The notes under the pieces were generated by a model, which was not told the origin of the DNA, did no database searches, and worked only from the letters and a program-made list of their open reading frames with translations. Made by a program: the position numbers and the translations under genes. This document shows positions 1 to 9,211 of a stretch of DNA of 64,000 nt, piece after piece (the stretch's first letter is position 1; every line of letters begins with the position of its first letter). Source of the stretch: Myxococcales bacterium (GTDB lineage: Bacteria; Myxococcota_A; Bradymonadia; UBA7976; UBA1532); assembly GCA_020633435.1 (NCBI GenBank), contig JACKDP010000009.1, forward strand, positions 310,001-374,000, given 5' to 3'.

Positions 1-95
1 AGTCGCGGCCAAACGCAATCCGCTCCGTCCGCCGCCGGGCTTTCCACGGGGCCCCGGCTCCCCTACCCTGCGCGGGCTTGACCCGAGGAGCCCGC

Positions 96-2126
96 GTGCA
101 GAGCGAGACCTTCACCATCGGCGAGACCCCCATCACCCTGGAGTGGGGGCACCTCGCCCGCCAGGCCAGCGGGGCCGTCCTGCTGCGCCAGGGCCGCACG
201 GCCCTCCTGGCCACCGTGACCGCGGCCGCGACGCCCAGCGGCGCCGACTTCCTGCCCCTGACGGTGGAGTACCGCGAGCGGGCGGCCGCCGCGGGCCGCA
301 TCCCGGGCAACTTCTTCCGCCGCGAGACGCGCCCGGGCGAGCACGAGGTGCTCGTCTCCCGCCTGGTGGATCGCAGCCTGCGCCCCCTCTTCCCCGCCGG
401 CTTCACCTGCCAGACCGACGTGCAGGTCACGGTGCACAGCGCGGAGCCCGGCAGCGACCCGGCCAGCCTGGCCATCCTCGCGGCCTCCGCGGCCCTGCAG
501 GTCTCGGATCTGCCCCTCGCGGCCCCGGTCGCCGGCCTGCGCCTGCTGCGGCGGGGCGGTCGCCTCGTGCTGCTGCCCGGCGACGGCGAGGAGCGCCTGG
601 CCGATCTCGATCTGGTCGTGTCGGTGACGCCCGATGGCCTGGTGATGGTCGAGGGCGAGGCGGACGGCGTGGCGGAGGCCGACGTCCTGGCGGCCCTCGA
701 CGCCGCCGCGGAGGCGCTGGCCCCCGCGCTGGAGACGCTGGCCCGCATGGCCGGCCCCAAGCGCGCCGTCGCCCCGCCCGCGAAGCCCCTGCTGGCCGAG
801 GTGGCCGAGCTGGTCGGCGACGAGGTGGCCGCCGCCGTCGCCATCACCACGAAGGCCGACCGCCGCGCCGCCCTGGCGGCCGCTCGCGAGGGCGTCGTCG
901 CCGCCCTCGGCGCCGAGGCCGCCCCGGCGTTCGACGCCCTCGTCAAGGCCCGGTCCCGCGCCGCCATCCTGGCCGGCCGCCGCGCCGATGGTCGCGGGCA
1001 CGCCGACGTGCGGCCCATCGAGTGCGCCACCGGCGTCCTGCCCGCCTGCCACGGCTCGGCCCTCTTCACCCGGGGCGAGACGCAGGTGCTGGCCACCGCC
1101 ACGCTAGGCAGCCAGCGCGACGCCCAGGACATCGAGCGCCTCTTCGGCATGACCCGGGAGCGCTTCCTCCTGCACTACCACTTCCCCGCCTTCTCGGTGG
1201 GCGAGGTGGGCGGACGCCCCGGCCCCGGCCGCCGCGAGATCGGCCACGGCAACCTGGCCCGCCGCGCCGTCGTGCCCGCGCTGCCCGCCGAGGCCGAGCA
1301 CCCCTACACGCTGCGCGTGACCTCCGACGTCACCGCGTCGAACGGCTCGTCCTCCATGGCCACCGTCTGCGGCGCCACCCTGGCCCTCATCGACGCCGGC
1401 GTGCCCCTCAAGGCCCCCGTCGCCGGCGTGGCCATGGGCCTCGTGCGCGAGGGCGAGGCCACCGCCGTCCTGACCGACATCCTCGGCGACGAGGATCACC
1501 TGGGCGACATGGACTTCAAGGTCGCCGGCACGGCCGACGGCATCAACGCCATCCAGCTCGACAACAAGCTGGGCAGCCTGCCCCGCGCCGTCCTGGCCCA
1601 GGCCCTCGACCAGGCCCGCGACGGCCGCCTGCACATCCTGGCCGCCATGCAGCCCGCCATCGACGCCCTCGGCGGCCGCATCCCCGACCATGTGCCGCGC
1701 CACGAGCGCCTGCGCATCAACCCGGCCCGCATCGGCCTGCTCATCGGCCCGGGCGGCCGGAATCTGCAGCAGATTCAGGGACGTACGGGCGCGCGCATCG
1801 AGGTGAACCAGGACGGCTCCGTCATCATCACGGGCAAGGACCGCGCCTCCACCCGGGAGGCCGCCCGCGCCGTGCAGGCCATCTCCATCGAGCTGGAGAA
1901 GGGCGCGCTCTACCTGGGCACCGTGCAGTCGGTGAAGGACTTCGGCGCCTTCGTCCGCATCGCGGAGCACGACGGGCTGGTGCATGTGTCGGAGCTGGGC
2001 GGGCACACGCCGACGGAGGGCGAGCAGCTGCTGGTGCGGGTGCTCGGCGCCGACGAGAAGGGCCGCCTCAAGCTCAGCCGCAAGGCCGCCCTCGGCGCGT
2101 CGGAGCTGGACGCCGTCAACGCCTGA
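96..2126 (+). CDS. pnp: polynucleotide phosphorylase (PNPase)
   Basis: 3'-5' phosphorolytic exoribonuclease of mRNA decay. The 676-residue protein is close to the usual ~700. Two RNase PH domains flank an alpha-helical linker. The first has the GNFFRRE substrate-loop version of the family GGFFKRE motif, and the second has the acidic DEDHLGDMDFK catalytic stretch. A KH domain (about residues 535-595, IGPGGRNLQQIQ) and an S1 domain (about 605-670) close the protein. I chose GTG at 96 over the in-frame TTG at 78 because GAGGAG (85-90) sits 5 nt upstream of it and the residues from there match the family start. No rpsO end is visible upstream, so the usual rpsO-pnp pairing cannot be confirmed. 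Confidence 0.97.
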   Translation: MQSETFTIGETPITLEWGHLARQASGAVLLRQGRTALLATVTAAATPSGADFLPLTVEYRERAAAAGRIPGNFFRRETRPGEHEVLVSRLVDRSLRPLFPAGFTCQTDVQVTVHSAEPGSDPASLAILAASAALQVSDLPLAAPVAGLRLLRRGGRLVLLPGDGEERLADLDLVVSVTPDGLVMVEGEADGVAEADVLAALDAAAEALAPALETLARMAGPKRAVAPPAKPLLAEVAELVGDEVAAAVAITTKADRRAALAAAREGVVAALGAEAAPAFDALVKARSRAAILAGRRADGRGHADVRPIECATGVLPACHGSALFTRGETQVLATATLGSQRDAQDIERLFGMTRERFLLHYHFPAFSVGEVGGRPGPGRREIGHGNLARRAVVPALPAEAEHPYTLRVTSDVTASNGSSSMATVCGATLALIDAGVPLKAPVAGVAMGLVREGEATAVLTDILGDEDHLGDMDFKVAGTADGINAIQLDNKLGSLPRAVLAQALDQARDGRLHILAAMQPAIDALGGRIPDHVPRHERLRINPARIGLLIGPGGRNLQQIQGRTGARIEVNQDGSVIITGKDRASTREAARAVQAISIELEKGALYLGTVQSVKDFGAFVRIAEHDGLVHVSELGGHTPTEGEQLLVRVLGADEKGRLKLSRKAALGASELDAVNA

Positions 2127-2166
2127 GCCCTTGCGCCCGCGGGCCGCGATCGCCCATGGTCGGCCC

Positions 2167-3747
2167 ATGCGCTGGCTCGCTCTCTCGACACTCTTCGGTC
2201 TGCTGGCCGCCCTCGGGGGCTGCGACGACGCCGCCCCCGCGGCCGCCTGCGTCTACCACAGTGACTGCGCCGCCACGGAGCAGTGCGTCGACGGCGCCTG
2301 CCTGCCCCAGTGCCGAGAAGACCGGGACTGCCCGGCCGCCGGCCGCTGCGAGGGCGGCGGCTGCGTGGCGCCGCCTGGCGCGGACGCGGCGGCCGCCGAC
2401 GCTCGCCCTCTGGACGCCGCGGCCGACGCCACCCCGGCCGACGCGGCGCCGCCTGACGCCGCGGCCCGACCCGCGGGCATGGGCGACGTGACCGGCCAGG
2501 TGCACTTCCGCCTCTACGATGAGAGTCACCTGCCCGTCGCCTACCCCATCGTCTACTGGGACTTCCCCGACCGCCGCCCGGCCCCCCTCACCCGCGGCGC
2601 CACCTGCGACTGCGGCGACCCCCCCACCGCCGCCCGCGGCGAGGCCGACGGCAGCTTCACCCTGCGCAACATCCCGGCCGGCCCGGTCTGGCTCGTGGTC
2701 CAGAAGGGCGGCTTCCGCCGCATCACCCAGGTCGAGGTCGTCCCCGGCGCCCAGACGCGCCTGCCCGACGCCGCCACCGAGCTGCCTGTCCGCCAGGCCT
2801 CCGAGGCGGGCGAAGAGATCCCTCGCATCGCCATCGGCACCGGCCGCTTCGATCCCATCGAGGATGTGTTCGCCCGCCTGCGCCTGGGGCCCATCACGCC
2901 GGACTTCCACTTCGACTACGCGCGCTACGAGGCCGACCCGGCGGCCTGGGGCCTGGACCTGTTCTTGTACCAGCCGCCCCGTGAGGTGGAAGACAACGAC
3001 CGCGAGCTGCTCGCGCCCTCCTGGCTGGCGCTGCTCCAGCGACCCGACGATCTGTTCGCCTATGACTTCCTGTTCGGCCCCTGCGCCGACACCACCGACT
3101 ACGCGGCCGCCCTGACCAGCCCGCTCATCCGCCAGCACCTCGCCCAGTACGTCAACAACGGCGGCAAGCTCTACGCCACCGACTACAGCTACCTGCTGGT
3201 CGAGCAGACCTTCCCGGCGCACATCGACTTCGGCGCGCCCGAGGGCCGCGATGGCAACGCCGACGGCCATGTGGGCGACCGCGCCTTCATGCAGCTCGCC
3301 AGCCAGGGCACCCTGCGCTACGCCTCTCAGAACCGGGCCAGCCCCCCGCCCCTCCGCGCCTGGCTGGAGGTGCTGGGCATCTCGGCCCAGGGCTTCGTGC
3401 CGACCGAGGGCAACTGGGTCAACATCCGCGGGGTGGGCACGATCGAGGCCTGCTGCCGGGAGGGCCAGCGCGTGGCCATCACCCCCGAGGTCGTGATGTC
3501 GGGGCCCAACGGCGTCGACCCCTTCGTCGGTAACTTCGGCCCCAGCCACGCCACCTGGGCCGAGGCCGAGGCCGAGGGCGCCAACTACCCGCATACACTG
3601 AGGTTTCCCCATGGCTGCGGCGAGGTGATGTACAGCACCTACCACACCGCGGAGGAGGCCGGGGCCGTCCTGACGCCCCAGGAGCTGGTGCTCCTCTACC
3701 TCATCCTGGAGATCGGGGAGTGCAACCTCGATCCGGTCAAGGAGTAG
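2167..3747 (+). CDS. Cys-rich lipoprotein with carboxypeptidase-regulatory-like domain
   Basis: Predicted 526-residue lipoprotein; a hydrophobic signal ends in a lipobox before Cys19. A Cys-rich segment follows (repeats of the type C-x4-D-C ... C-x3-C), then a D/A/P-rich linker, a beta-sandwich region resembling carboxypeptidase regulatory domains (about residues 103-200) and a C-terminal domain of about 300 residues. That last domain has a stretch around NNGGKLYATDYSYLLVEQTF that recalls ThuA/class-I-amidotransferase-like folds, but no catalytic triad could be assigned. The function is unknown and an exposed periplasmic or surface role is inferred. It is followed 4 nt later by another Cys-rich lipoprotein gene, so the two are probably co-transcribed. 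Confidence 0.8.
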   Translation: MRWLALSTLFGLLAALGGCDDAAPAAACVYHSDCAATEQCVDGACLPQCREDRDCPAAGRCEGGGCVAPPGADAAAADARPLDAAADATPADAAPPDAAARPAGMGDVTGQVHFRLYDESHLPVAYPIVYWDFPDRRPAPLTRGATCDCGDPPTAARGEADGSFTLRNIPAGPVWLVVQKGGFRRITQVEVVPGAQTRLPDAATELPVRQASEAGEEIPRIAIGTGRFDPIEDVFARLRLGPITPDFHFDYARYEADPAAWGLDLFLYQPPREVEDNDRELLAPSWLALLQRPDDLFAYDFLFGPCADTTDYAAALTSPLIRQHLAQYVNNGGKLYATDYSYLLVEQTFPAHIDFGAPEGRDGNADGHVGDRAFMQLASQGTLRYASQNRASPPPLRAWLEVLGISAQGFVPTEGNWVNIRGVGTIEACCREGQRVAITPEVVMSGPNGVDPFVGNFGPSHATWAEAEAEGANYPHTLRFPHGCGEVMYSTYHTAEEAGAVLTPQELVLLYLILEIGECNLDPVKE

Positions 3748-3751
3748 CCCC

Positions 3752-5088
3752 ATGAAGGCCTGGCACCTGTCCCTCCTGCTGGCCACGCTGGGGGCCTGTG
3801 ACGATGGCGGCGGTGGCGGTGGGGTGCCGCCCGCCGACGCCCGCGCCGACGCGACGGTCGCCGACGCGGCCCCGGCCGACGCGGCCCGCCCGCCCGACGC
3901 CGCCCCTGACGCCAGCCGCCCGACGCGGCCTGCCGACGACGCCGCCCCGTGGACGCCGCGCCGCCCCCGCTGGACGCCGCGCCTCCTCGGGACGCCGCCC
4001 CGCCGCCCCCCGTCGACGCCGAGGTCCCCGACGCCGCGCCCATCGCCATCCCCGTCTGCGCGCCGTGCGAGACGGACCGCGACTGCTCCGATCCCGCCCG
4101 GTGCCAGGCCCTGCTCGACGGCTCCCGCTGCCTGCAGCCGTGCGCGGGCGCCGGCCCCTGCGACCCGGGCTTCTCGTGCCTGGGCGACCGCTGCGTGCCC
4201 GCCGGGGCCCGGTGCGACTCCTGCGCGCTCGTGGGCTGCCCCGCCGACCAGCGCTGCAACGCCTTCTCCGGCGCCTGCGAGCCGAAGGCCGGGCGCTGCG
4301 GGGCCTGCCAGGCCGACGAGGAGTGCCAGCCCGGCCTCGCGTGCGTGCCCCATGGCTTCGGCCGGGCGTGCCTGGCCCCCTGCCCCGATGGCGCGTGCCC
4401 GGGCGACTTCATGTGCCAGGCGGGCGCCTGCGTGCCGGCGAGCGGCACCTGCGACGTCTGCGGCGGCTGCGGCGGCGCCACCCCCGTCTGCGACTTCTTC
4501 AGCGGCCAGTGCGTCGCCTGCGGGCCAGCCACCCCGTGCGCGGCCGGCCTCATCTGCAGCCCCATGGGGGCCTGCGTCCCGCCCGGCCCGGGCATCGAGT
4601 GCAACGGCCACGTCGACTGCCAGGAGCCGGCCCGGCCGCTCTGCCAGGGCAACACCTGCGTGGCCTGCCTGGACGACGCCGGCTGCCCGGCCGCCACCAC
4701 CTGCGTCGACGGCGCCTGCGCCGCGGCCGAGGCCTGCGCTGGCGTCACCTGCCTGGGCGAGGCGGCCTGCATCGAGGGGGTCTGCCGGGGCGCCGACGGC
4801 GATCCGGCCTGCGCCGACGACGCCGACTGCGGGGACGAGCACCGCTGCAACCCCGCGACCGGCCAGTGTTATCGTGCGGATCAGCGCTGCGACGACGGCG
4901 GCGCCTGCGCCCCTGGCGGCGAGTGCCGCCCGGATCCGTTCAACCCCATGGCCACCGTCTGCACCTGCCTGCGGACCAACCCGGCCGACTTCGCCGAGCC
5001 CAACGACCTGCACCGCATCCCCTGCCAGCCCGGCGGGGTGTGCCTGCAGCTCGGCCCCGAGCCCGGGGCCTGCGTGCCGGCGCCGTAG
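3752..5088 (+). CDS. Cys-rich lipoprotein, reading frame interrupted by a 1-nt shift
   Basis: The gene starts at ATG 3752 (AAGGAG at 3739-3744) with a short signal peptide and lipobox (LLATLGAC) followed by an Asp-Ala-Pro linker. Near 3912-3948 the D/A/P reading jumps to another frame, in which it continues (VDAAPPPLDAAPP) into about 350 residues with dozens of Cys in repeats such as C-x2-D-x2-C, ending at 5088. The simplest repair is one extra C in the run at 3944-3948. The Cys-rich part is otherwise intact, so this is either a sequencing indel or a recent mutation. GTG 3949 could start the second part, but that product would lack a signal peptide. Function unknown; a surface-exposed disulfide-rich protein is inferred. 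Confidence 0.7.
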
Positions 5089-5098
5089 CGCGCGCCCG

Positions 5099-5458
5099 TC
5101 AAGCGGGCACGCCGACCTGCAGGTCGCCCTCGACGACGCGGGTGGGCCAGCGGCCGATGGAGATGCTGTCGAGCAGGCTGTGGCCCCCGTCGGTCAGGCG
5201 GAACGACCAGTAGTGCCAGCCACAGACCAGGTGGCCCTCGCCATCCAGGAAGCCCAGCTCGGCCAGGGGCGCGCCGCGGTGGGGGCACAGGCCCCCGAGG
5301 ACGTGGAACTCGTCCCCCTGGCGCACCAGCGTGAGGTCCAGGCGGCCCTCGTCCCGGTCCAGCCGGATGGGCAGGGGCTCGTCGACGGGGTAGTCGTCGG
5401 CGGGGCCGAGGCTGATCCAGACCAGGGGCTCGTCGGTGGCGGGCGGGCGGGGCAGCAT
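5099..5458 (-). CDS. Rieske [2Fe-2S] domain protein
   Basis: 119-residue single-domain Rieske ferredoxin. The cluster ligands are visible as C58-P-H60 and C79-G-W-H82, the standard C-x-H ... C-x2-H arrangement. There is no membrane helix or signal peptide, so it is likely a soluble cytoplasmic electron carrier or the ferredoxin subunit of an oxygenase. No oxygenase gene lies nearby, so the partner is unknown. It converges on the Cys-rich lipoprotein gene with 10 nt between stops. A good promoter lies 7 nt before the ATG, and no Shine-Dalgarno is seen. Confidence 0.85.
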   Translation of the reverse strand: MLPRPPATDEPLVWISLGPADDYPVDEPLPIRLDRDEGRLDLTLVRQGDEFHVLGGLCPHRGAPLAELGFLDGEGHLVCGWHYWSFRLTDGGHSLLDSISIGRWPTRVVEGDLQVGVPA

Positions 5459-5465
5459 GGGGCGC

Positions 5466-5494
5466 AACGTACGGGCTGGCCCGGCCGCGGGCAA
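5466..5494 (-). promoter_or_regulatory. sigma70-type promoter, Rieske gene
   Basis: On the minus strand, TTGCCC (5494-5489), a 17-nt spacer and TACGTT (5471-5466). The -10 box ends 7 nt before the ATG at 5458, so transcription should begin at or next to the start codon (leaderless mRNA). Confidence 0.45.
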
Positions 5495-5545
5495 CCGTCT
5501 TGCGCGGGCCGCACGCGTTGGGAATGCTACCCGCGGAGGTGCCCC

Positions 5546-6097
5546 ATGACGGACGCAGCGAAGACGGCCACCCGCGAGGCCCAGGCCGACGCCCTCATCC
5601 GCCAGCACGTGCTCTGGGCCACGGGCGCCGGCGCCCTGCCCGTGCCCGTGCTCGACTTCACGGCCGTCACCGGCATCCAGCTCGATCTGCTCAAGAAGCT
5701 GGCGCTCGTCTACGGGGTGGCCTTCGACCGCGCCCGCGGCCAGGCGTGGCTCTCGGCCCTCAGCGCCGGCATGACGGCGCGGCTCGGCGCCAACCTGCTG
5801 AAGCTGCTGCCGGGCATCGGGCAGGCGCTCGGCGGCGCGTCGCTGGCGGCGTCCTCGGGGGCGAGCACCTACGCCCTGGGGCAGGTCGCGCGGCGACACT
5901 TCGCGGCCAACGGCGACATGGCCAGCCTGGATCTGGAGGCCGCGAAGGCCGAGTTCGCCGCGGCCTCGGCCGAGGGCGCGGCCCCCGCCGACGACGTGGT
6001 GGCCCGGCTGGAGCGGCTCGCCGCCCTCCGGGCCGACGGCACGCTCACCGACGAGGAGTTCGCCACCCTGAAGGCGAGAATCCTCGAAACCCCTTGA
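5546..6097 (+). CDS. DUF697-family membrane protein with C-terminal SHOCT domain
   Basis: 183 residues. The N-terminal half has the DUF697 signature (IRQHVLWATGAG...PVPVLDFTAVTGIQLDLLKKLA), with hydrophobic helices around LLKLLPGIGQALGGASLAA. The last ~30 residues (LERLAALRADGTLTDEEF) are a SHOCT oligomerisation helix pair. DUF697 domains are often membrane-associated and linked to GTPase-like proteins; the exact role is unknown. The start at ATG 5546 is supported by GGAGG at 5535-5539. It stands alone, converging on the TRAP operon. Confidence 0.8.
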   Translation: MTDAAKTATREAQADALIRQHVLWATGAGALPVPVLDFTAVTGIQLDLLKKLALVYGVAFDRARGQAWLSALSAGMTARLGANLLKLLPGIGQALGGASLAASSGASTYALGQVARRHFAANGDMASLDLEAAKAEFAAASAEGAAPADDVVARLERLAALRADGTLTDEEFATLKARILETP

Positions 6098-6113
6098 GTT
6101 TCAGCGGGTTGGC

Positions 6114-8171
6114 CTACTGGTAGAAGAAGAGCGGGCCGAAGGCGACGATGAGCAGGGCGATGGCCATGACCGTCGCGGGCAGCAGGATGCGCTCGTGGCG
6201 GCGCCAGAAGCTCGCGCCCTCGTGGTCCGCCTCCTCCGTCTCGTCGTCCCCCACCACCTGCCGGGTCAGCAGGTGGTTCAGGGCCACCGGGGGGGTCAGG
6301 TAGCCCAGCTCGAAGGCCACCAGCACCACCATCCAGAAGTGCACCGGGTCGATGCCGTTGCGGTAGGCGACGGAGGCGATGGTGGCCGAGACCAGGATGA
6401 CCGCGCCGTACGGGTCCATCAGCATGCCGATGATGACGAGCACCCCGACGAGCAGGGCCATGGTCGTCCAGGTGGAGCCGAACGTCTCGGGCACCATCGA
6501 CATCAGGTCGGCGCGCTCGACGATGCCGCCCAGGCAGATGGACAGGCCCATCAGCAGCAGCAGGGCGCCGATATGCGCCGTCGTCTCGGTGGTGGCGCGC
6601 TCGACGGAGCGCCCGAAGCCGTCCGGGCGCGGCGCCCCCTCGGCCCGGGCCCGCCTGCGCGCCACGATGCGGTCGTAGATGAGGATGAGCAGCAGGATGA
6701 CGGGCAGCAGGTAGGGCGCCCAGTTCTCGTCCAGGTGGGCGTCCAGCAGGGCGTGATCGGCGAAGAGCAGCGCGCCGACGATGACGACGTAGGGCACCAG
6801 GGCCACCAGCGCGCGGCCGGTGCCGGGCAGGGCCTCGCGGGGGCTGCCGATGCTCAGCTTGCCCTGCTTCGTGATCATGGACGCCACGAAGAAGAGCACC
6901 GCCGTCAGCAGGAAGACCTTCACCCCCCAGCCGTAGAGCTGGTCCGTCGTCACCTGCTTGTTCAGCGAGGCGACGATGACGACCAGCAGGCAGGGCCGCA
7001 GCACGACGCCCAGGCTGCCCGACATGGCGGTGGCGGCGAGGGCGAGCTGGCGGCGGGCGCCCGCGCGGCGCAGCTCCTCGTAGATCACCGCCCCGACGGC
7101 GATGACGAAGATGCCCGAGGCCCCCGAGTAGGCGGTGGGCAGGGCGGCGCCGACGACCACCACGAAGGCCAGCAGCTCGGGCGGCAGCTTCCAGGGCCGC
7201 ACGATGTCGAAGACCAGCTCCGCCAGTCGGGTGCGCTTGAGCAGCATCCCGATCCAGACGTACAGGCCCACCTGCAGGTACAGCCGGGCGAACTCCGGCA
7301 GCTTGCCCAGGTAGATGGACAGGCCGGCGGGGTGGCGCTCGCCGATGAGGAAGTACAGGCCCGCGACGAGGCACATGGTGGTGTAGAGCGGGACGGAGAG
7401 GAACGCGCGGGCGAAGCCGGACTCGCGGGTGGCGTCGGCGGGCGGCCTCAGGAAGCCGTAGAGGTTGAGGGCCGCCATCACGGCGAAGCCGCCGGCCCAG
7501 ATCCAGTAGAGCTCGGCGTTCTCGGCCCGGGCCCCGGCGGCCTCCTCCACCCCCTTGTGGGACCAGACCGAGACGGCCAGCAGCACCGTCGCGAGGAACT
7601 GGGCGCCCTCGGCGACGCGGTGATCGAGGCGGCTGCGCGCGGGCCGCAGGGCGATGTGCTGGCGCAGGGCCGTGGCCGTGGCCGCGCAGATCAAGAAGAG
7701 CAGCACCAGGGCGTGGCGCTGGTAGTCCAGGCCGATGTCGCGGATGGTCTCGACCATCCGCTCGATGGACCGGAAGCGCTTCACGCCGTCGGTGCGCCGG
7801 GCGAGGATGCCCGAGTACTCGTCCCACCGCTCCTGGCACCGCTGGCGGGCGGCCTCGGCGGCCTTCTGGGCCGCGCCCGCGTCCTCGGGCTCGTCGCCGA
7901 GCAGATCACCGAGGATGTCGTCCTCGTCCCCCGCCGGGGCCGCCGACGCCGGCGCGGCCGCCGCCGCGGGCGCCGCGTCCTTGTCGCAGTCCGGCGGCGG
8001 AGGCTCCTCGCGGAGCTGGTGATAGCCCGGGTACCAGCTCTCCGCCATGCTGGAGAGCTGGCTGTAGACCAGGACGAAGGTGCTGTAGACGACGACGCCG
8101 CTCAGCAGGAGCAGTACGGGCAGCGTCGATGCCAGGAGTCGACCGCGGCCGGCCGGCGCGTCGTGGGCCAT
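6114..8171 (-). CDS. TRAP transporter permease, DctQ-like N-terminus fused to DctM large subunit
   Basis: 685-residue inner-membrane permease driving ion-coupled solute uptake. The C-terminal ~430 residues are the large DctM-type subunit, shown by the multi-helix pattern and the hallmark GIDPVHFWMVVLVAFELGYLTPP region near the end. The N-terminal ~250 residues carry one helix, an acidic soluble insert (about residues 55-110, D/E/A-rich, two Cys) and three or four more helices, consistent with a fused and enlarged DctQ small subunit. It follows the receptor and lipoprotein genes in one operon. The substrate cannot be read from the sequence. Confidence 0.88.
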   Translation of the reverse strand: MAHDAPAGRGRLLASTLPVLLLLSGVVVYSTFVLVYSQLSSMAESWYPGYHQLREEPPPPDCDKDAAPAAAAAPASAAPAGDEDDILGDLLGDEPEDAGAAQKAAEAARQRCQERWDEYSGILARRTDGVKRFRSIERMVETIRDIGLDYQRHALVLLFLICAATATALRQHIALRPARSRLDHRVAEGAQFLATVLLAVSVWSHKGVEEAAGARAENAELYWIWAGGFAVMAALNLYGFLRPPADATRESGFARAFLSVPLYTTMCLVAGLYFLIGERHPAGLSIYLGKLPEFARLYLQVGLYVWIGMLLKRTRLAELVFDIVRPWKLPPELLAFVVVVGAALPTAYSGASGIFVIAVGAVIYEELRRAGARRQLALAATAMSGSLGVVLRPCLLVVIVASLNKQVTTDQLYGWGVKVFLLTAVLFFVASMITKQGKLSIGSPREALPGTGRALVALVPYVVIVGALLFADHALLDAHLDENWAPYLLPVILLLILIYDRIVARRRARAEGAPRPDGFGRSVERATTETTAHIGALLLLMGLSICLGGIVERADLMSMVPETFGSTWTTMALLVGVLVIIGMLMDPYGAVILVSATIASVAYRNGIDPVHFWMVVLVAFELGYLTPPVALNHLLTRQVVGDDETEEADHEGASFWRRHERILLPATVMAIALLIVAFGPLFFYQ

Positions 8172-8198
8172 GGTGCCTCGCTTGGGCGGAAGGGAATG

Positions 8199-9197
8199 CT
8201 ACTCGCGCTTGGCGGCGCACTCGGCGCGGGTGCCGTCGCTCTTGCAGCGCACGCCGCGCAGGAGCTTGAGCATCTTGGCGTCGTACACCTTCTCGACGTC
8301 GCGCAGCTGCACGCGCACGTCCAGGAACATCTCGTCGTAGCGCTTCTTGTCCGCGTCGGCGATGTCGATCCAGGCGTTGGCCGGGATGTCCTTCTCGGCC
8401 GCCTTCACGAGCTTGAGGCCCTTGTCGAAGGCGTCGGCCGCGAAGTCGCGGGACTGCTGGTAGTAGGTCTCGGGGAGGCCCGTGCTGCGGGTGAGCAGCA
8501 CGAGGGTCATCTGGGCCAGCGGGTAGCGGATGACGCCGCCCTCGGTGCCGATGCCCTTGTAGAGCTCCAGGGGCTTGTAGGCCGCGGCCGGGGCGTAGCA
8601 GGCGTCGACGGACTTGTTGTTGAACATGCCGGCGAAGGTGCTCACGTCGGCGGGCACCAGCGTGGCGCCCACCTTCTTGACCATCACCTTGGCGGCCTGG
8701 TCGAAGTCGAGGGTGGCCAGGCGCTTGCCCGCGAGCTCCTCGACGGTGTCGACGGCGCGGTCGCGCACCAGCAGGTAGACGGCGCCGCCGGGGAAGATGC
8801 CGGCCACGTCGTAGTCCCCGCTCTTGAGGTACGCCGCGCCCTTCGCCGACGAGAGGTTCTTCACGACGACCTTGAGCTGGTCATAGCTCGGCAGGGCGCC
8901 CATGGCCTCGATGGTGCCGATGAAGCCGTGGAGCTGGCGGGCGCGGGTCGCCGTCATGAGCACGGCGCCGCACTGGCCCGCCTTGAAGTCCTCGGCGGCC
9001 GTCTTCTCGTCGGTGTAGGGCTTCAGCTCGAAGTCCACGCCCCAGCCCACGGCGGCGGCGCGGTAGTCCTTCATCAGGTTGAAGACGTCGCCGTTGGCCC
9101 CGCCCGGGTCGTAGACGCAGAGGGAAGCGGCCTGGCCGGCGAGGGCCGAGGCCGGCAGGGCGAGGGCCAGGGCCAGCGCGATGATGGGGGTACGCAT
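8199..9197 (-). CDS. TRAP-associated periplasmic solute receptor
   Basis: 332 residues with a Sec signal peptide (cleavage near ALAGQA). The body looks like a periplasmic binding protein: a VYDPGGANGDVFNLMKD start, a central GIFPGGAVYLLVRD segment, and a C-terminal helix with DIADADKKRYDEMF. It matches the putative solute-binding proteins that accompany fused TRAP permeases rather than classical DctP. It delivers the substrate to the permease encoded 27 nt downstream. GAGGA lies 8 nt before the ATG. The ligand is unknown. Confidence 0.8.
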   Translation of the reverse strand: MRTPIIALALALALPASALAGQAASLCVYDPGGANGDVFNLMKDYRAAAVGWGVDFELKPYTDEKTAAEDFKAGQCGAVLMTATRARQLHGFIGTIEAMGALPSYDQLKVVVKNLSSAKGAAYLKSGDYDVAGIFPGGAVYLLVRDRAVDTVEELAGKRLATLDFDQAAKVMVKKVGATLVPADVSTFAGMFNNKSVDACYAPAAAYKPLELYKGIGTEGGVIRYPLAQMTLVLLTRSTGLPETYYQQSRDFAADAFDKGLKLVKAAEKDIPANAWIDIADADKKRYDEMFLDVRVQLRDVEKVYDAKMLKLLRGVRCKSDGTRAECAAKRE

Positions 9198-9211
9198 CGT
9201 GGAAGTCCTCC

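Noticed and set aside
2116..5013. 965-residue minus-strand frame opposite the two Cys-rich lipoproteins
   Set aside because: Low-complexity A/G/R/V translation without motifs; the plus strand has signal peptides and ribosome sites.
3752..5088. Programmed frameshift in the Cys-rich lipoprotein gene
   Set aside because: No slippery heptamer followed by a clear stem or pseudoknot was seen; an indel is simpler.
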